NCBI RefSeq assembly: GCF_014642735.1 | Contig: NZ_BMIV01000004.1 | Span: 150,500 to 214,499, forward strand | Length of the DNA stretch: 64,000 bases | Direction: 5' to 3' | From: Paracoccus acridae | Lineage (GTDB): Bacteria > Pseudomonadota > Alphaproteobacteria > Rhodobacterales > Rhodobacteraceae | Made by a program: the position numbers and the translations under genes | Notes under the pieces: model-generated | What the model saw: only the letters and a program-made list of their open reading frames with translations | The model's database searches: none | What the model was told of the DNA's origin: nothing | In this document: positions 20,795 through 29,741 of the stretch, in pieces | Layout of the letters: each line of letters starts with the position of its first letter | Position numbering within the stretch: position 1 is the first letter of the stretch

Positions 20795-23182
20795 ATGAAA
20801 TTCACCCTCTCCTGGCTCAAAGAGCATCTCGATACGAACGCGACCCTGGATCAGATCACCGAGGCGCTGACCGACCTGGGCCTCGAGGTCGAGGAGGTGC
20901 GCGATCCCGCCGCCAAGCTGCGCAGCTTTACCCTGGCCCGCATCCTGCACGCGGAACAACATCCCGACGCCGACCGCCTGCGGGTCTGCCGCGTGCTGAC
21001 GGACGAGGGCGAGAAGCAGATCGTCTGCGGCGCCCCCAACGCGCGCGAGGGGATCACGGTGGTGCTGGCCAAGCCCGGCGACTATGTGCCCGGCATCGAC
21101 ACCACTCTTGGCGTAGGCAAGATCCGCGGGGTGGAGAGCCACGGCATGATGGCGTCCGAGCGCGAGCTTGAACTGTCGGACGAACACAACGGCATCATCG
21201 AGCTTCCCTCGGGCGAGGTCGGACAACGCTTCGTGGACTGGCTGGCGCAGAACGCGCCGGAAAAGGTCGATCCGATGATCCATATCAAGATCACGCCGAA
21301 CCGGCCCGATGCGCTTGGCGTCCACGGCATCGCCCGCGATCTGGCGGCGCGCGGCCTGGGCGTGCTGAAGCCCGTGGCGGATGCTGTGGTTCCTGGGCAC
21401 TTCCCCAGTCCGGTCGGCGTGAGCATCGACCCGGCCATTGCCGACAAGGCCCCTTATTTCGCAGGCCGGGTGATCCGGGGCGTCAGGAACGGCCCCGCGC
21501 CCGAATGGCTGCAACAGCGCCTGCGCGCCATCGGGCTGCGCCCGATTAACACATTGGTCGATATCACCAACCTGTTCACCTATGACTTGAACAGGCCGCT
21601 GCATGTCTTTGACATGGCGAAGGTATCGGGGGATCTGGCGGTCCGTCCGGCTGCGGCGGGAGAGGAGATCCTGGCCCTCGACGGCAAGACCTATGCCCTG
21701 CCCGAAGGGGCCATGGTGATCGCTGACGCGAATGGCCCCGAAAGCATCGCGGGCATCATGGGGGGCGAACATTCCGGTTGTTCCGAAGACACTTCCGAGG
21801 TTTTCCTTGAAAGCGCCTATTGGGATCCTATCGCCATCGCGGCCACGGGCCGCGCGCTGAAGATCAACAGCGACGCCCGCTATCGCTTCGAACGCGGCGT
21901 GGACCCGGCCTTCACCCGCCCGGGGCTGGAACTTGCGACGCGGATGATCCTGGATCTGTGCGGAGGAGAGCCCTCCGAGGTGGTCGAGGCCGGCGCCGTT
22001 CCCGACACCGCGCGCGCCTATCTCCTGGACACCGCCCGCACCGCCAGCCTGGTCGGCCTGGACATCCCGGCGGATGAACAGCGCGCCACCCTGACCGCGC
22101 TCGGCTTCCGCATGGAAGGCGACATGGCCCATGTCCCGACCTGGCGCCCCGACGTCCTGGGCGAGGCCGACCTGGTCGAGGAGATCGCCCGCATCGCCAG
22201 CCTGACCAGGCTGCAGGGCCAGCCTCTGCCGCGTCCGCGTCCCGGCGTGCCCCAGCCGGTCCTGACCCCGCTGCAGGTCCGCGAACGCGCGGCGCGGCGG
22301 CAGGCGGCGGCGCTGGGTTACAACGAATGCGTGACCTACAGCTTCATCGACAGCGACGCGGCCGCGCTGTTCGGCGGCGGTACGGATGCGGTGCGGGTCG
22401 AAAACCCCATCAGCAGCGAGATGACGCATCTGCGCCCCGACCTGTTGCCCGGCCTTCTGGCAGCCGCTGCCCGCAACCAGGCGCGCGGCAGCGCGGATCT
22501 GGCGCTGTTCGAACTGGGTCCGGTCTTCGCAGGCGGCGAGCCGGGCGAACAGGCGACGCAACTGTCGGGCCTGATGATCGGCAACACGGCGCCGCGCGAT
22601 CCCTTCGGCAGCCGCCGCAAGGTGGACCTCTACGATGCCAAGGCCGATGCCGAGGCCGTGCTGGCCACCATCGGCGCGCCCGCCAAGGTGCAGGTGAACC
22701 GCAAGCTGGACCCATGGTGGCATCCGGGCCGCGCGGGCAACATCGCCTTGGGCCCGAATGTCCTGGCGACCTTCGGGGAAATCCATCCCCGCATCCTGCG
22801 CGCCTTCGATGTCAAGGGCCCGGCCGTGGCCTTCACCGTCCGCATCGCCAACGTGCCCTTCCCCAAGGCCAAGACGGCAACCCGCCCGGCCCTTGCCATT
22901 TCGGAACTGCAGGCGGTCGAACGCGACTTCGCCTTCGTGGTCGATCCGCAGGTCGAGGCGCTGACCCTGGTCAACGCCGCCGCCGGGGCGGACAAGGCGC
23001 TGATCGACAGCGTGACGGTCTTCGACCAGTTCACTGGCCTTGAAGGCGGGCGCAAGTCCATCGCGATCACCGCGCGCCTGCAGCCGCGCGACAAGACCCT
23101 GACGGATGCGGAAATCGAGGCCGTCAGCCAGAAGATCATCGACAAGGTCCAGAAGGCGACCGGCGGCACCCTGCGCGCCTGA
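20795..23182 (+). CDS. pheT: Phenylalanyl-tRNA synthetase beta subunit
   Basis: 795 residues, normal PheT length. N-terminal MKFTLSWLKEHLDT is followed by the EMAP-type tRNA-binding OB fold (residues about 40-150), the B3/B4 editing domain (200-370), the B5 domain (400-475), the catalytic-like fold and a C-terminal anticodon-binding FDX-ACB domain (about 700-795). It partners PheS to charge tRNA-Phe. pheS is not within the window on either side, so pheS and pheT are separated here by at least the upstream minus-strand genes. Confidence 0.97.
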   Translation: MKFTLSWLKEHLDTNATLDQITEALTDLGLEVEEVRDPAAKLRSFTLARILHAEQHPDADRLRVCRVLTDEGEKQIVCGAPNAREGITVVLAKPGDYVPGIDTTLGVGKIRGVESHGMMASERELELSDEHNGIIELPSGEVGQRFVDWLAQNAPEKVDPMIHIKITPNRPDALGVHGIARDLAARGLGVLKPVADAVVPGHFPSPVGVSIDPAIADKAPYFAGRVIRGVRNGPAPEWLQQRLRAIGLRPINTLVDITNLFTYDLNRPLHVFDMAKVSGDLAVRPAAAGEEILALDGKTYALPEGAMVIADANGPESIAGIMGGEHSGCSEDTSEVFLESAYWDPIAIAATGRALKINSDARYRFERGVDPAFTRPGLELATRMILDLCGGEPSEVVEAGAVPDTARAYLLDTARTASLVGLDIPADEQRATLTALGFRMEGDMAHVPTWRPDVLGEADLVEEIARIASLTRLQGQPLPRPRPGVPQPVLTPLQVRERAARRQAAALGYNECVTYSFIDSDAAALFGGGTDAVRVENPISSEMTHLRPDLLPGLLAAAARNQARGSADLALFELGPVFAGGEPGEQATQLSGLMIGNTAPRDPFGSRRKVDLYDAKADAEAVLATIGAPAKVQVNRKLDPWWHPGRAGNIALGPNVLATFGEIHPRILRAFDVKGPAVAFTVRIANVPFPKAKTATRPALAISELQAVERDFAFVVDPQVEALTLVNAAAGADKALIDSVTVFDQFTGLEGGRKSIAITARLQPRDKTLTDAEIEAVSQKIIDKVQKATGGTLRA

Positions 23183-23227
23183 GCCTTCACTTTGGTCCAA
23201 ATATCCTCGGGGCTTCCTAACGCCCGG

Positions 23228-23250
23228 AAAAAGGTCCAGTGGACCTTTTT
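23228..23250. terminator. Bidirectional terminator between pheT and the RHH gene
   Basis: Perfect 10-base-pair stem AAAAAGGTCC / GGACCTTTTT with a 3-base AGT loop. Both strands give a stem with a T-run, fitting the convergent genes on each side. Confidence 0.85.
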
Positions 23251-23298
23251 CAGTGAGGAAGGGGCCGGCAGGCCCGAGCGGGGGCAGACAGCCCCCGG

Positions 23299-23529
23299 CT
23301 AACGCTGCAACTCTGCGATCACGAACAGGCGCAGGGCCGTCGCCAGCCCCACCTCGGGCGGGCGGGCGTGGTCGATCCGGCCGATCAGTTCGGCGCGGGT
23401 CATGCCCCGCGCGCGGGCCGCATCCGCGATGCCCCGCCAGAACGCATCCTCCAGCGAGACCGAGGTGCGGTGCCCGTCGATGGTCACCGACCGCTTGGCC
23501 GGGGGCGTCATCGGCGGCAGGTCAATCAT
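23299..23529 (-). CDS. Ribbon-helix-helix domain protein
   Basis: 76 residues. The core (RSVTIDGHRTSVSLEDAFWR to ALRLFVIAELQ) matches the RHH_4 type of ribbon-helix-helix DNA-binding proteins from alphaproteobacteria. It is likely a small dimeric regulator with unknown targets. The start ATG 23529 overlaps the end of the upstream DUF4169 gene by 8 bases, so the two are coupled. Confidence 0.75.
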   Translation of the reverse strand: MIDLPPMTPPAKRSVTIDGHRTSVSLEDAFWRGIADAARARGMTRAELIGRIDHARPPEVGLATALRLFVIAELQR

Positions 23530-23713
23530 TGCCTTGCGGATCGTCCAGCCGGTGCGCGTCATGGATGCGGTCCGCGCGCGCGGCCTCGGCCTGGCGCGCA
23601 TCGCGCAGGGGCTTCGCCTCGCCGAACTTGGCGGCGTTGGCATCGCCCGCCGCGCGCTTGTCGTCGCGGGCGCGCTGCTTGCGGGCCTGCCGCAGGTTGA
23701 TGATCTTGGTCAT
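23522..23713 (-). CDS. DUF4169 family small basic protein
   Basis: 63 residues, highly charged. Begins MTKIINLRQARKQRARD, the characteristic DUF4169 opening, then KFGEAKPLRDARQAEAARAD and a HRLDD tail. Function unknown; commonly paired with an RHH protein next to fumC in Rhodobacterales (recalled context). Overlaps the RHH gene by 8 bases. Confidence 0.75.
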   Translation of the reverse strand: MTKIINLRQARKQRARDDKRAAGDANAAKFGEAKPLRDARQAEAARADRIHDAHRLDDPQGND

Positions 23714-23723
23714 GGGTCCAATG

Positions 23724-23755
23724 AAAAACCGGGACGCGTCAGCATAACGCGCCCC
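23724..23755 (-). terminator. Intrinsic terminator after fumC
   Basis: On the minus strand GGGGCGCGT pairs with ACGCGTCCC (one mismatch, 7-base loop) and is followed by GGTTTTTC. It lies 23 bases after the fumC stop, separating fumC from the DUF4169/RHH pair. Confidence 0.6.
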
Positions 23756-23777
23756 GGCCCGATCAGGTCAAGCCCGA

Positions 23778-25172
23778 TCAGCCCTTGGGGCTGATCATGT
23801 CCTCGGGGCGGACAACGCGGTCGAAGGTCTCGCCATCCACGAAGCCAAGGGCGATTGCTTCCTCGCGCAGGGTGGTGCCGTTCTTATGCGCGGTCTTGGC
23901 GACCTTGGTGGCGTTGTCATAGCCGATGGTGGGCGCCAGGGCCGTCACCAGCATCAGCGATTCCTTCATCAGCTTCTCGATCCGCGGGATATTGGCCTGG
24001 GTGCCCACGACCATGTTGTCGGTGAAGCTGCCCGCCGCGTCCCCCAGAAGCTGCATCGACTGCAGCACGTTATAGGACATCATCGGGTTATAGACGTTCA
24101 ACTCGAAATGCCCCTGCGACCCTGCAAAGCCGATGGCCGCGTCATTGCCCATGACATGGGCGCAGACCATGGTCAGCGCCTCGGCCTGGGTCGGGTTGAC
24201 CTTGCCCGGCATGATGGACGATCCCGGCTCATTCTCCGGCAGGATCAGTTCGCCCAGGCCGGATCTCGGCCCCGATCCCAGCAGGCGCATGTCATTGGCG
24301 ATCTTGAACAGGGATGCCGCGACCGTCTTCAGCGCGCCCGAGAAGAAGACCATCGCGTCATGCGCGGCCAGGGCCTCGAACTTGTTGGGGGCGGTTACGA
24401 AGGGCAGGTCGGTGATCCTGGCGATTTCCGCCGCAATGGCCGTGTCCCAACCCTTTTTCGTGTTCAGCCCGGTGCCGACCGCCGTGCCGCCTTGGGCCAA
24501 CTCATAGATGTCGGTCAGCGCCAGCTTGACGCGCTCGATGCCCTTGGCGACCTGATGGGCATAGCCGCCGAATTCCTGGCCCAGGGTCAGGGGCGTGGCA
24601 TCCTGCGTATGCGTGCGGCCGATCTTGATGATGTCCTTGAATTCTTCGGACTTCGCGACCAAGGCCTTGTGCAGCTTTTCCAGGCCGGGGATCAGCGTGT
24701 CGCGGGCCACCATGCCGATGGCGACATGCATCGCGGTCGGGAAGGTGTCGTTCGAGGACTGGCCCATGTTCACATGGTCGTTCGGATGGACCGGCTTCTT
24801 GCTGCCCATCTCGCCGCCCAGGATCTCGATCGCGCGGTTCGAGATGACCTCGTTCGCGTTCATGTTGGACTGCGTGCCGGACCCCGTCTGCCAGACGACC
24901 AGCGGGAAGTTGTCGTCGAACTTGCCCTCGAAGACCTCGGTCGCGGCCTGTTCCATGGCCTTGCCGATGGACGGGTCCAAATCGCCATTGGCCTGGTTCA
25001 CGCGGGCCGCTGCCAGCTTGATCGCGCCAAGCGCGCGGATGATCGCGACCGGCTGGCGTTCCCAGCCGATGGGAAAGTTCTGGATCGAGCGCTGCGTCTG
25101 CGCCCCCCAGTATTTGCTGGCGTCAACCTCCAGCGGGCCGAAGCTGTCGGTTTCGGTGCGGGTCTTGGTCAT
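23778..25172 (-). CDS. fumC: Class II fumarate hydratase
   Basis: 464 residues, normal for FumC. Converts fumarate to L-malate in the TCA cycle without an iron-sulfur cluster. The superfamily signature [15 protein letters not shown], the N-terminal [20 protein letters not shown] and [14 protein letters not shown] are all present. ATG 25172 with GGGAG about 6 bases upstream is preferred over an ATG 6 codons earlier. Own terminator downstream. Confidence 0.97.
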   Translation of the reverse strand: MTKTRTETDSFGPLEVDASKYWGAQTQRSIQNFPIGWERQPVAIIRALGAIKLAAARVNQANGDLDPSIGKAMEQAATEVFEGKFDDNFPLVVWQTGSGTQSNMNANEVISNRAIEILGGEMGSKKPVHPNDHVNMGQSSNDTFPTAMHVAIGMVARDTLIPGLEKLHKALVAKSEEFKDIIKIGRTHTQDATPLTLGQEFGGYAHQVAKGIERVKLALTDIYELAQGGTAVGTGLNTKKGWDTAIAAEIARITDLPFVTAPNKFEALAAHDAMVFFSGALKTVAASLFKIANDMRLLGSGPRSGLGELILPENEPGSSIMPGKVNPTQAEALTMVCAHVMGNDAAIGFAGSQGHFELNVYNPMMSYNVLQSMQLLGDAAGSFTDNMVVGTQANIPRIEKLMKESLMLVTALAPTIGYDNATKVAKTAHKNGTTLREEAIALGFVDGETFDRVVRPEDMISPKG

Positions 25173-25246
25173 CGGAAGGCTCCCTCGCAATTTCGCGGGG
25201 TTCTATCCGCCGCGCGCGCGATAGGCAATCGGTATGCAACGGTATG

Positions 25247-26143
25247 CTAATGCTGGCGGGTGTCCAGGGCGGCGATGGCGGCGCGAAGTGTGTCGTCATG
25301 GTCAGACAGGGGCAGGATCGGGCGCGGCGGCTGGGCCTGGGTCAGGCCCATCAGGTTTGCCGCGTGATGCACGGTGCGAAAGCTGCTGCGCGTCCTGAAC
25401 AGGTCCCACAAAGGCGCAAGTGTCGCGTCGATCCGTCCGACCTTGGCCGCGTCGCCCTGCCGCGCCGCGCGCACCAGCCGCAGCATCGGATCGGGCCACA
25501 GCCCTGCGGCGACGCTGTAGAAGGCATCCGCCCCCGCCAGCATCGCGGGTGCGCAAACCCAATCGACGCTGTAGCCGACCGAGAAGCCCTTTGGCAGGGC
25601 GGCGCGCAGTTCGGCGATCTGGCTCGCATAGTCGCCCGAGGACACCAGCGGCATCTTCACGCCCCGGACGGTGGGAAGGGTTGCCAGCCGGGCCAGCAGC
25701 GCGGTGGAAAAGGTGAAATGTGTCGTGCCGGGATTGTTGTAGATGCAGACCGGCAGGTCGCTGGCCGCGGCGATGGCGGCGAAATGGTGGAAGACCTCAT
25801 CCTCGGTCAGCGGGGTATAGGACATGGGCGCGACCAGCAGCCCGGCGGCCCCAAGATCGGCCGCGTGGCGGGTAAGGCCCACGGCCGTGTCCGTGCGCAG
25901 CGCGCCGACCCCCACGATCACCGGGACGCGGTCGGCCAGTTCGGCCACGGCCGCTTCCGCCACGGCGCGCCGCTGGTCCGGGTCAAGATAGGCATAGCCG
26001 CCCGTGCTGCCCAGCACACAGATCGAATCCGGCCGGCCCTCTGCGACGTGGCGCAGGATTCGCTGAAGGTCGGGCAGCATGACGCGGCCGTCGGCGTCGG
26101 CGGGCGTGATGGGAAATGCGGAAAGGCCCTTGAAGACGGTCAT
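25247..26143 (-). CDS. DapA-family aldolase/lyase, substrate unknown
   Basis: 298-residue (beta/alpha)8 protein of the dihydrodipicolinate synthase superfamily. The Schiff-base lysine is in RGVKMP and the tyrosine in CIYNNPG. The N-terminal LSAFPITPADADGRV and CVLGSTGGYAYL differ from true DapA (G-T-TGE), so it is more likely a pyruvate- or keto-acid-cleaving relative than the lysine pathway enzyme. Next upstream on the strand are a transglutaminase-like gene and osmC, 55 and about 900 bases away. Confidence 0.8.
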   Translation of the reverse strand: MTVFKGLSAFPITPADADGRVMLPDLQRILRHVAEGRPDSICVLGSTGGYAYLDPDQRRAVAEAAVAELADRVPVIVGVGALRTDTAVGLTRHAADLGAAGLLVAPMSYTPLTEDEVFHHFAAIAAASDLPVCIYNNPGTTHFTFSTALLARLATLPTVRGVKMPLVSSGDYASQIAELRAALPKGFSVGYSVDWVCAPAMLAGADAFYSVAAGLWPDPMLRLVRAARQGDAAKVGRIDATLAPLWDLFRTRSSFRTVHHAANLMGLTQAQPPRPILPLSDHDDTLRAAIAALDTRQH

Positions 26144-26198
26144 GATGCGATCCTGCCCTGGGGGGGCAGGTGGTCACAGAGACGGGGCCAATGCAAGG

Positions 26199-27041
26199 TC
26201 AGGCGAACAGCATCCCGTCCAGTTCGTTGCCGAAGTCGTCGACAGCATGGCACCAGACGCGGAAGCCTGTCAGCGTATGGGTGCCGAACGTGTTGAGCAG
26301 CGGCACGTCGGCCGCGTCCAGCCCCCGCGCGACGACGACCCGGCCGATCCGCCGCTGGTTGTTGCGTGGATCGAAGGTCCACCACTTGCCGCCCAGGAAG
26401 ACCTCGATCCAGGCGGCGAAATCCATCGGCGCGGCGGCGGCGGGCACGCCGATGTCGCCCACATAGCCGTTGACATAGCGGGCCGGGATGTTCAGCGCCC
26501 GCAGATAGCCCAGCGTCAGATGCGCAAAGTCGCGGCAGACCGCCACGCCGTCCTGTCGGGCGCTTGCGGCGGTGCGAAACTGCGAGGCCAGCTTGTAGTC
26601 GAAGACCATGCTGCCGTTCACATGGTCCACGATATGCTGCACCCGATTCCATCCGGGCGCGACATGGCCGAACAACTGCCAGGCCTCGTCGCTGACCAGG
26701 TCCACCTCGACATAGCGCGAGGCGGTCAGGTAGCCCAGGACCTCGGGTGGCAGGGCCTCGACCGCCCATTCGGCGGCGCCGAAATCGGCCTCGTCGCGCG
26801 TGCCGGGGTCGTTCAGGGTGATGTCGCTGAAGATCGTGAAGCTGCCCGCCGGCGCCACCATGCGCCGGCAGATGTTGCCGAAGCGATCGACATAGGTTTG
26901 GACCGGGACCGAGGGGATCGTCCTTGCATCCTCGGGGAAGACATAGTCGCGGTGCCGGGCCGTTTCCGGTGTCGTCAGGCTGATCAGCGGCGTGTCCTGC
27001 GGCACCTCGATCGTCATCTCGTGCCCGATCCGGATACGCAT
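26199..27041 (-). CDS. Transglutaminase-like protein lacking the catalytic His
   Basis: 280 residues with an N-terminal Bact_transglu_N-like half and a transglutaminase core. Cys169 sits in the expected GVAVCRDFAHL motif and Asp224 in WWTFDPRNN. Where papain-like members have HAW, this protein reads FAAWIEVFL (Ala209), so the catalytic His is missing. It may be a binding protein or use another base. Alphaproteobacterial relatives with the same MDF(S/A)AW pattern are remembered. ATG 27041 shares one base with the osmC stop (TGATG), so the two are translationally coupled. Confidence 0.75.
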   Translation of the reverse strand: MRIRIGHEMTIEVPQDTPLISLTTPETARHRDYVFPEDARTIPSVPVQTYVDRFGNICRRMVAPAGSFTIFSDITLNDPGTRDEADFGAAEWAVEALPPEVLGYLTASRYVEVDLVSDEAWQLFGHVAPGWNRVQHIVDHVNGSMVFDYKLASQFRTAASARQDGVAVCRDFAHLTLGYLRALNIPARYVNGYVGDIGVPAAAAPMDFAAWIEVFLGGKWWTFDPRNNQRRIGRVVVARGLDAADVPLLNTFGTHTLTGFRVWCHAVDDFGNELDGMLFA

Positions 27042-27463
27042 CACGCGACCGTCGCGTCCATCGTGACCTCGGCGTTCAGCAGCTTCGAGATGGGGCAGCC
27101 TGCCTTGGCCTTCTGCGCCAGTTCCTCGATCTGTGCCTTGTCGCCGTCGCCAGAGATCTGGGTCACAAGATGCGCCTTGGTGACGGTGAAGCCGTCGCCG
27201 TCCTTGTCCAGGGTGATCCGGGACGTGGTCTTGATGTCGATGTTGCCGATGCCGGCCTCGGACAGCATGTTCGACAGCGCCATGCTGAAGCAAGCCGCAT
27301 GGGCCGCGCCGACCAGTTCCTCGGGGTTGGTGCCGGGCTCTTCGCCGAAACGCTTGTTGAAGCCATAGGACAGGCCGTCCAGGGCCCCCGACTGGGTCGA
27401 TACCGTGCCCGTGCCGTCCTTCAGCCCGCCTTGCCAGGTGGCCGATCCGCTGCGTGTGACCAT
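27041..27463 (-). CDS. osmC: OsmC-type peroxiredoxin
   Basis: 140 residues, close to E. coli OsmC in layout: GTVSTQSGAL, NPEELVGAAHAACFSMAL and AGCPISKLLNAEV. The two redox cysteines (in AACF and GCP) are both present, so it should reduce organic hydroperoxides. Induced by osmotic or oxidative stress in other bacteria. First gene of a pair with the transglutaminase-like gene. Confidence 0.93.
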   Translation of the reverse strand: MVTRSGSATWQGGLKDGTGTVSTQSGALDGLSYGFNKRFGEEPGTNPEELVGAAHAACFSMALSNMLSEAGIGNIDIKTTSRITLDKDGDGFTVTKAHLVTQISGDGDKAQIEELAQKAKAGCPISKLLNAEVTMDATVA

Positions 27464-27539
27464 CGCGATGTCCTTTCTGCGCTCATCCTTTGGCGACTGA
27501 ACGCGCGGAAGGGGCAGAGGTTCGCGGCTTGCGGAAATA

Positions 27540-28706
27540 TCAGCGGCCGGGGAACAGCCGCTGATGTTCGGCGATGGCGAAGCGGTCGGTCATGCCTGCG
27601 ACGTAATCAAGAACGATGCGGGCGCAGGCGGTTTCGTCGCCTGCCTTGCGGGCCAGATCGCTCCAATGATCGGGCATCTGGCCGGGATCGTGCAGGAACA
27701 GCGGGAACAGGTCGTTCAGCATCGCCGTGACATTGGTGCGTTCCACCACGACGGAAGGCGCGCGATACATGCGCGTGAACAGGAAGGACTTGATCGCCTT
27801 GATGTTCTGATACAGCGGCTTGGAAAAGCGGATGATCGGCCCGTCCATGTCGCGGATTTCCTGCGCCGATTGCGGCTGCAACCCGGCCAGACGGTTCTGG
27901 GCCACGGCGATGACGTCTTCCACCATGACGCCGAAGACGCGGCGCAGCGCCTCGTAGCGGCGGCGGGTCGGGTCGAGGCCGGGATAAAGATAGTCAACCT
28001 CGGCAAAGGCGGGGCCGACCACGGGCAGTTCGGCCAGTTCATCCTCGGTGAACAGTTCGGCGCGCAAGCCGTCATGCAGGTCGTGGTGGTTGTAGGCCAC
28101 GTCATCGGCGACGGCCGCCACCTGAGCCTCGGCGCTGGCATTGGTGTGCAGTTCCAGATCCCAGTCGGCGTTCACCTCGGCCAGGGCATAGGGCAGGGGG
28201 CCGGTCACGGGGCCGTTGTGCTTGGCGATGCCCTCCAGCGCCTCCCATGTCAGGTTGAGGCCGTCGAAATCGGCGTAATGCCGTTCCAGCCGCGTGACGA
28301 TGCGCAGCGCCTGGGCGTTGTGATCGAAGCCGCCATAGGGCTGCATCAAGGCGGCAAGCGCGTCTTCCCCGGTATGGCCGAAGGGCGGGTGGCCAAGGTC
28401 ATGGGCAAGCGCCACGGTTTCGGCAAGGTCCGTATTCAGGCCAAGCGCGCCCGCGATGGTGCGCGCGACCTGGGCGACCTCGATCGTGTGGGTCAGGCGG
28501 GTGCGGAAATAATCGCCGCGATAGGCTTCCCCGTCATGTTCGACAAAGACCTGGGTCTTGTGCTTCAGCCGGCGAAAAGCACTGGAATGGATGATCCGGT
28601 CGCGGTCGCGCTGCCAGGGGCTGCGGAAGGTGGACATGCGTTCCGGGTGCAGCCGCCCGCGGCTGGCTTCGGGTTGGCAGGCGTAAGGGGCGATCGCACT
28701 GGACAT
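27540..28706 (-). CDS. dgt: dGTPase-like HD triphosphohydrolase
   Basis: 388 residues. HD-domain metal ligands are visible in RLTHTIEVAQVAR and HDLGHPPFGHTGEDAL; FRRLKHKTQVF and NHHDLHDGL are further family landmarks. These enzymes hydrolyse dNTPs (dGTP and others) to the nucleoside and triphosphate. ATG 28706 starts the MSSAIAPYACQPEASRGR N-terminus; the frame stays open upstream but would run into the erpA promoter. Divergent from erpA with only 78 bases between starts. Confidence 0.93.
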   Translation of the reverse strand: MSSAIAPYACQPEASRGRLHPERMSTFRSPWQRDRDRIIHSSAFRRLKHKTQVFVEHDGEAYRGDYFRTRLTHTIEVAQVARTIAGALGLNTDLAETVALAHDLGHPPFGHTGEDALAALMQPYGGFDHNAQALRIVTRLERHYADFDGLNLTWEALEGIAKHNGPVTGPLPYALAEVNADWDLELHTNASAEAQVAAVADDVAYNHHDLHDGLRAELFTEDELAELPVVGPAFAEVDYLYPGLDPTRRRYEALRRVFGVMVEDVIAVAQNRLAGLQPQSAQEIRDMDGPIIRFSKPLYQNIKAIKSFLFTRMYRAPSVVVERTNVTAMLNDLFPLFLHDPGQMPDHWSDLARKAGDETACARIVLDYVAGMTDRFAIAEHQRLFPGR

Positions 28707-28725
28707 CAGGGGGGCAGGGCCTTCC

Positions 28726-28754
28726 TTGCAACAGGTCTGGTGGACACTATATTT
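28726..28754 (+). promoter_or_regulatory. Sigma70-type promoter for erpA
   Basis: TTGCAA (28726-28731), 17-base spacer, TATATT (28749-28754), predicting a start near 28761 and a leader of about 25 bases. Confidence 0.5.
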
Positions 28755-28784
28755 AGGCACTGCCGACGAAAACGGGAACGACCC

Positions 28785-29108
28785 ATGAACCTGCCCCCCA
28801 AAGTCACCGAACGCGCCTTTGCCCGCCTGGCCGAGATCAACGATTCGGGCGAGGTCCGCCCGCTGCGCGTGGCCGTGTCGGGCGGCGGCTGTTCGGGTTT
28901 CCAATACGACATCCGCTTGGACCAGGCCGAGGCCGACGACCTGGTGCTGGAAGGCGCGGGCCAGAAGGTCGTGGTCGATCCGGTGTCGCTGCCCTATCTG
29001 GCAGGGGCCGTCATCGACTTTGCCGATGAACTGATCGGCGCGCGCTTCGTGATCGACAATCCCAACGCCTCGTCCAGCTGCGGCTGCGGGACGTCCTTCT
29101 CGATCTAG
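28785..29108 (+). CDS. erpA: Iron-sulfur cluster insertion protein ErpA
   Basis: 107-residue A-type carrier (HesB/IscA family) that passes Fe-S clusters to apo-proteins. The three ligand cysteines are in SGGGCSGFQY and the C-terminal SSCGCGTSFSI. No ISC or SUF genes are next to it. The last 4 bases (CTAG) are shared with the stop of the convergent gene on the minus strand. Confidence 0.92.
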   Translation: MNLPPKVTERAFARLAEINDSGEVRPLRVAVSGGGCSGFQYDIRLDQAEADDLVLEGAGQKVVVDPVSLPYLAGAVIDFADELIGARFVIDNPNASSSCGCGTSFSI

Positions 29109-29677
29109 CCGCAGACCCGGGTGCGGGTATCCACGTCGATCTCCAGCCGCCGCAGGCCGGGGGTGGGCAGGCGGTTCCGATCATCCCTGAGTTCGTCGTC
29201 CAGTTCGATCACCTCCGTCGTTATCGTCAGGCCCTGGCACAGGTCCAGCGCACCCGATGAGGCGACGCGCACCTTCCCCTCGGTCTCGATCAGGCGGATG
29301 ATATAGCCGTGCTTGCGCGCGACCGATGCGCCGAAGGTCATGGGTTCCGCGACTTGGGTCCATTCGGTGTCGGGACCGAACAGCGCATCCTCTCCCTGCC
29401 AGTCGGTGCCATGGGCAAAGCGGATGGTCCAGGTGCCCGGCGGCACCAGCAGGCGGAAGAACGTGCCGCCGTGGATATAACCCGCCATCACCGGATCGCC
29501 CCCGATGTCGGGCGACAGGAACAGCGCATAGTCGCGCCCGGGCAGGGTCTGCACGACCAGTGGCAGGGTCGCGGGCAGCCCGCTGCGGTTCCACATCAGC
29601 CCCGCGCGCGGCCGGTCCTGCGCCAGGGCAGGCAGGGCGAGGGCTATCGTCAGCAGAAGGGCGATCAGGCGGCGCAT
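29105..29677 (-). CDS. Exported protein of unknown function
   Basis: 190 residues. MRRLIALLLTIALALPALAQ is a good signal peptide. The mature part has a beta-rich look (RDYALFLSPDIGGDPVMAGYI, FFRLLVPPGTWTIRFAHG) and two Cys (LDLCQGL and the final VCG) that could form a disulfide. I recognise no family. Start ATG 29677 is chosen for the signal peptide; the 64-base gap to xthA is divergent. Confidence 0.7.
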   Translation of the reverse strand: MRRLIALLLTIALALPALAQDRPRAGLMWNRSGLPATLPLVVQTLPGRDYALFLSPDIGGDPVMAGYIHGGTFFRLLVPPGTWTIRFAHGTDWQGEDALFGPDTEWTQVAEPMTFGASVARKHGYIIRLIETEGKVRVASSGALDLCQGLTITTEVIELDDELRDDRNRLPTPGLRRLEIDVDTRTRVCG

Positions 29678-29741
29678 AGGGTGAAAGGTAGGTGTCCCGA
29701 CCCCGGTTGCCAATCGCCGGGGGGCGGATAAAGATGCGCGC

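Noticed and set aside
20666..23200. Open frame of about 840 codons antisense to pheT
   Set aside because: Lies across the whole of pheT with biased, domain-free composition; typical shadow of a GC-rich gene.
26153..26170. CCTGCCC/GGGCAGG hairpin before the DapA-like gene as a riboswitch
   Set aside because: Only a single short stem overlapping the ribosome site; no conserved aptamer features.
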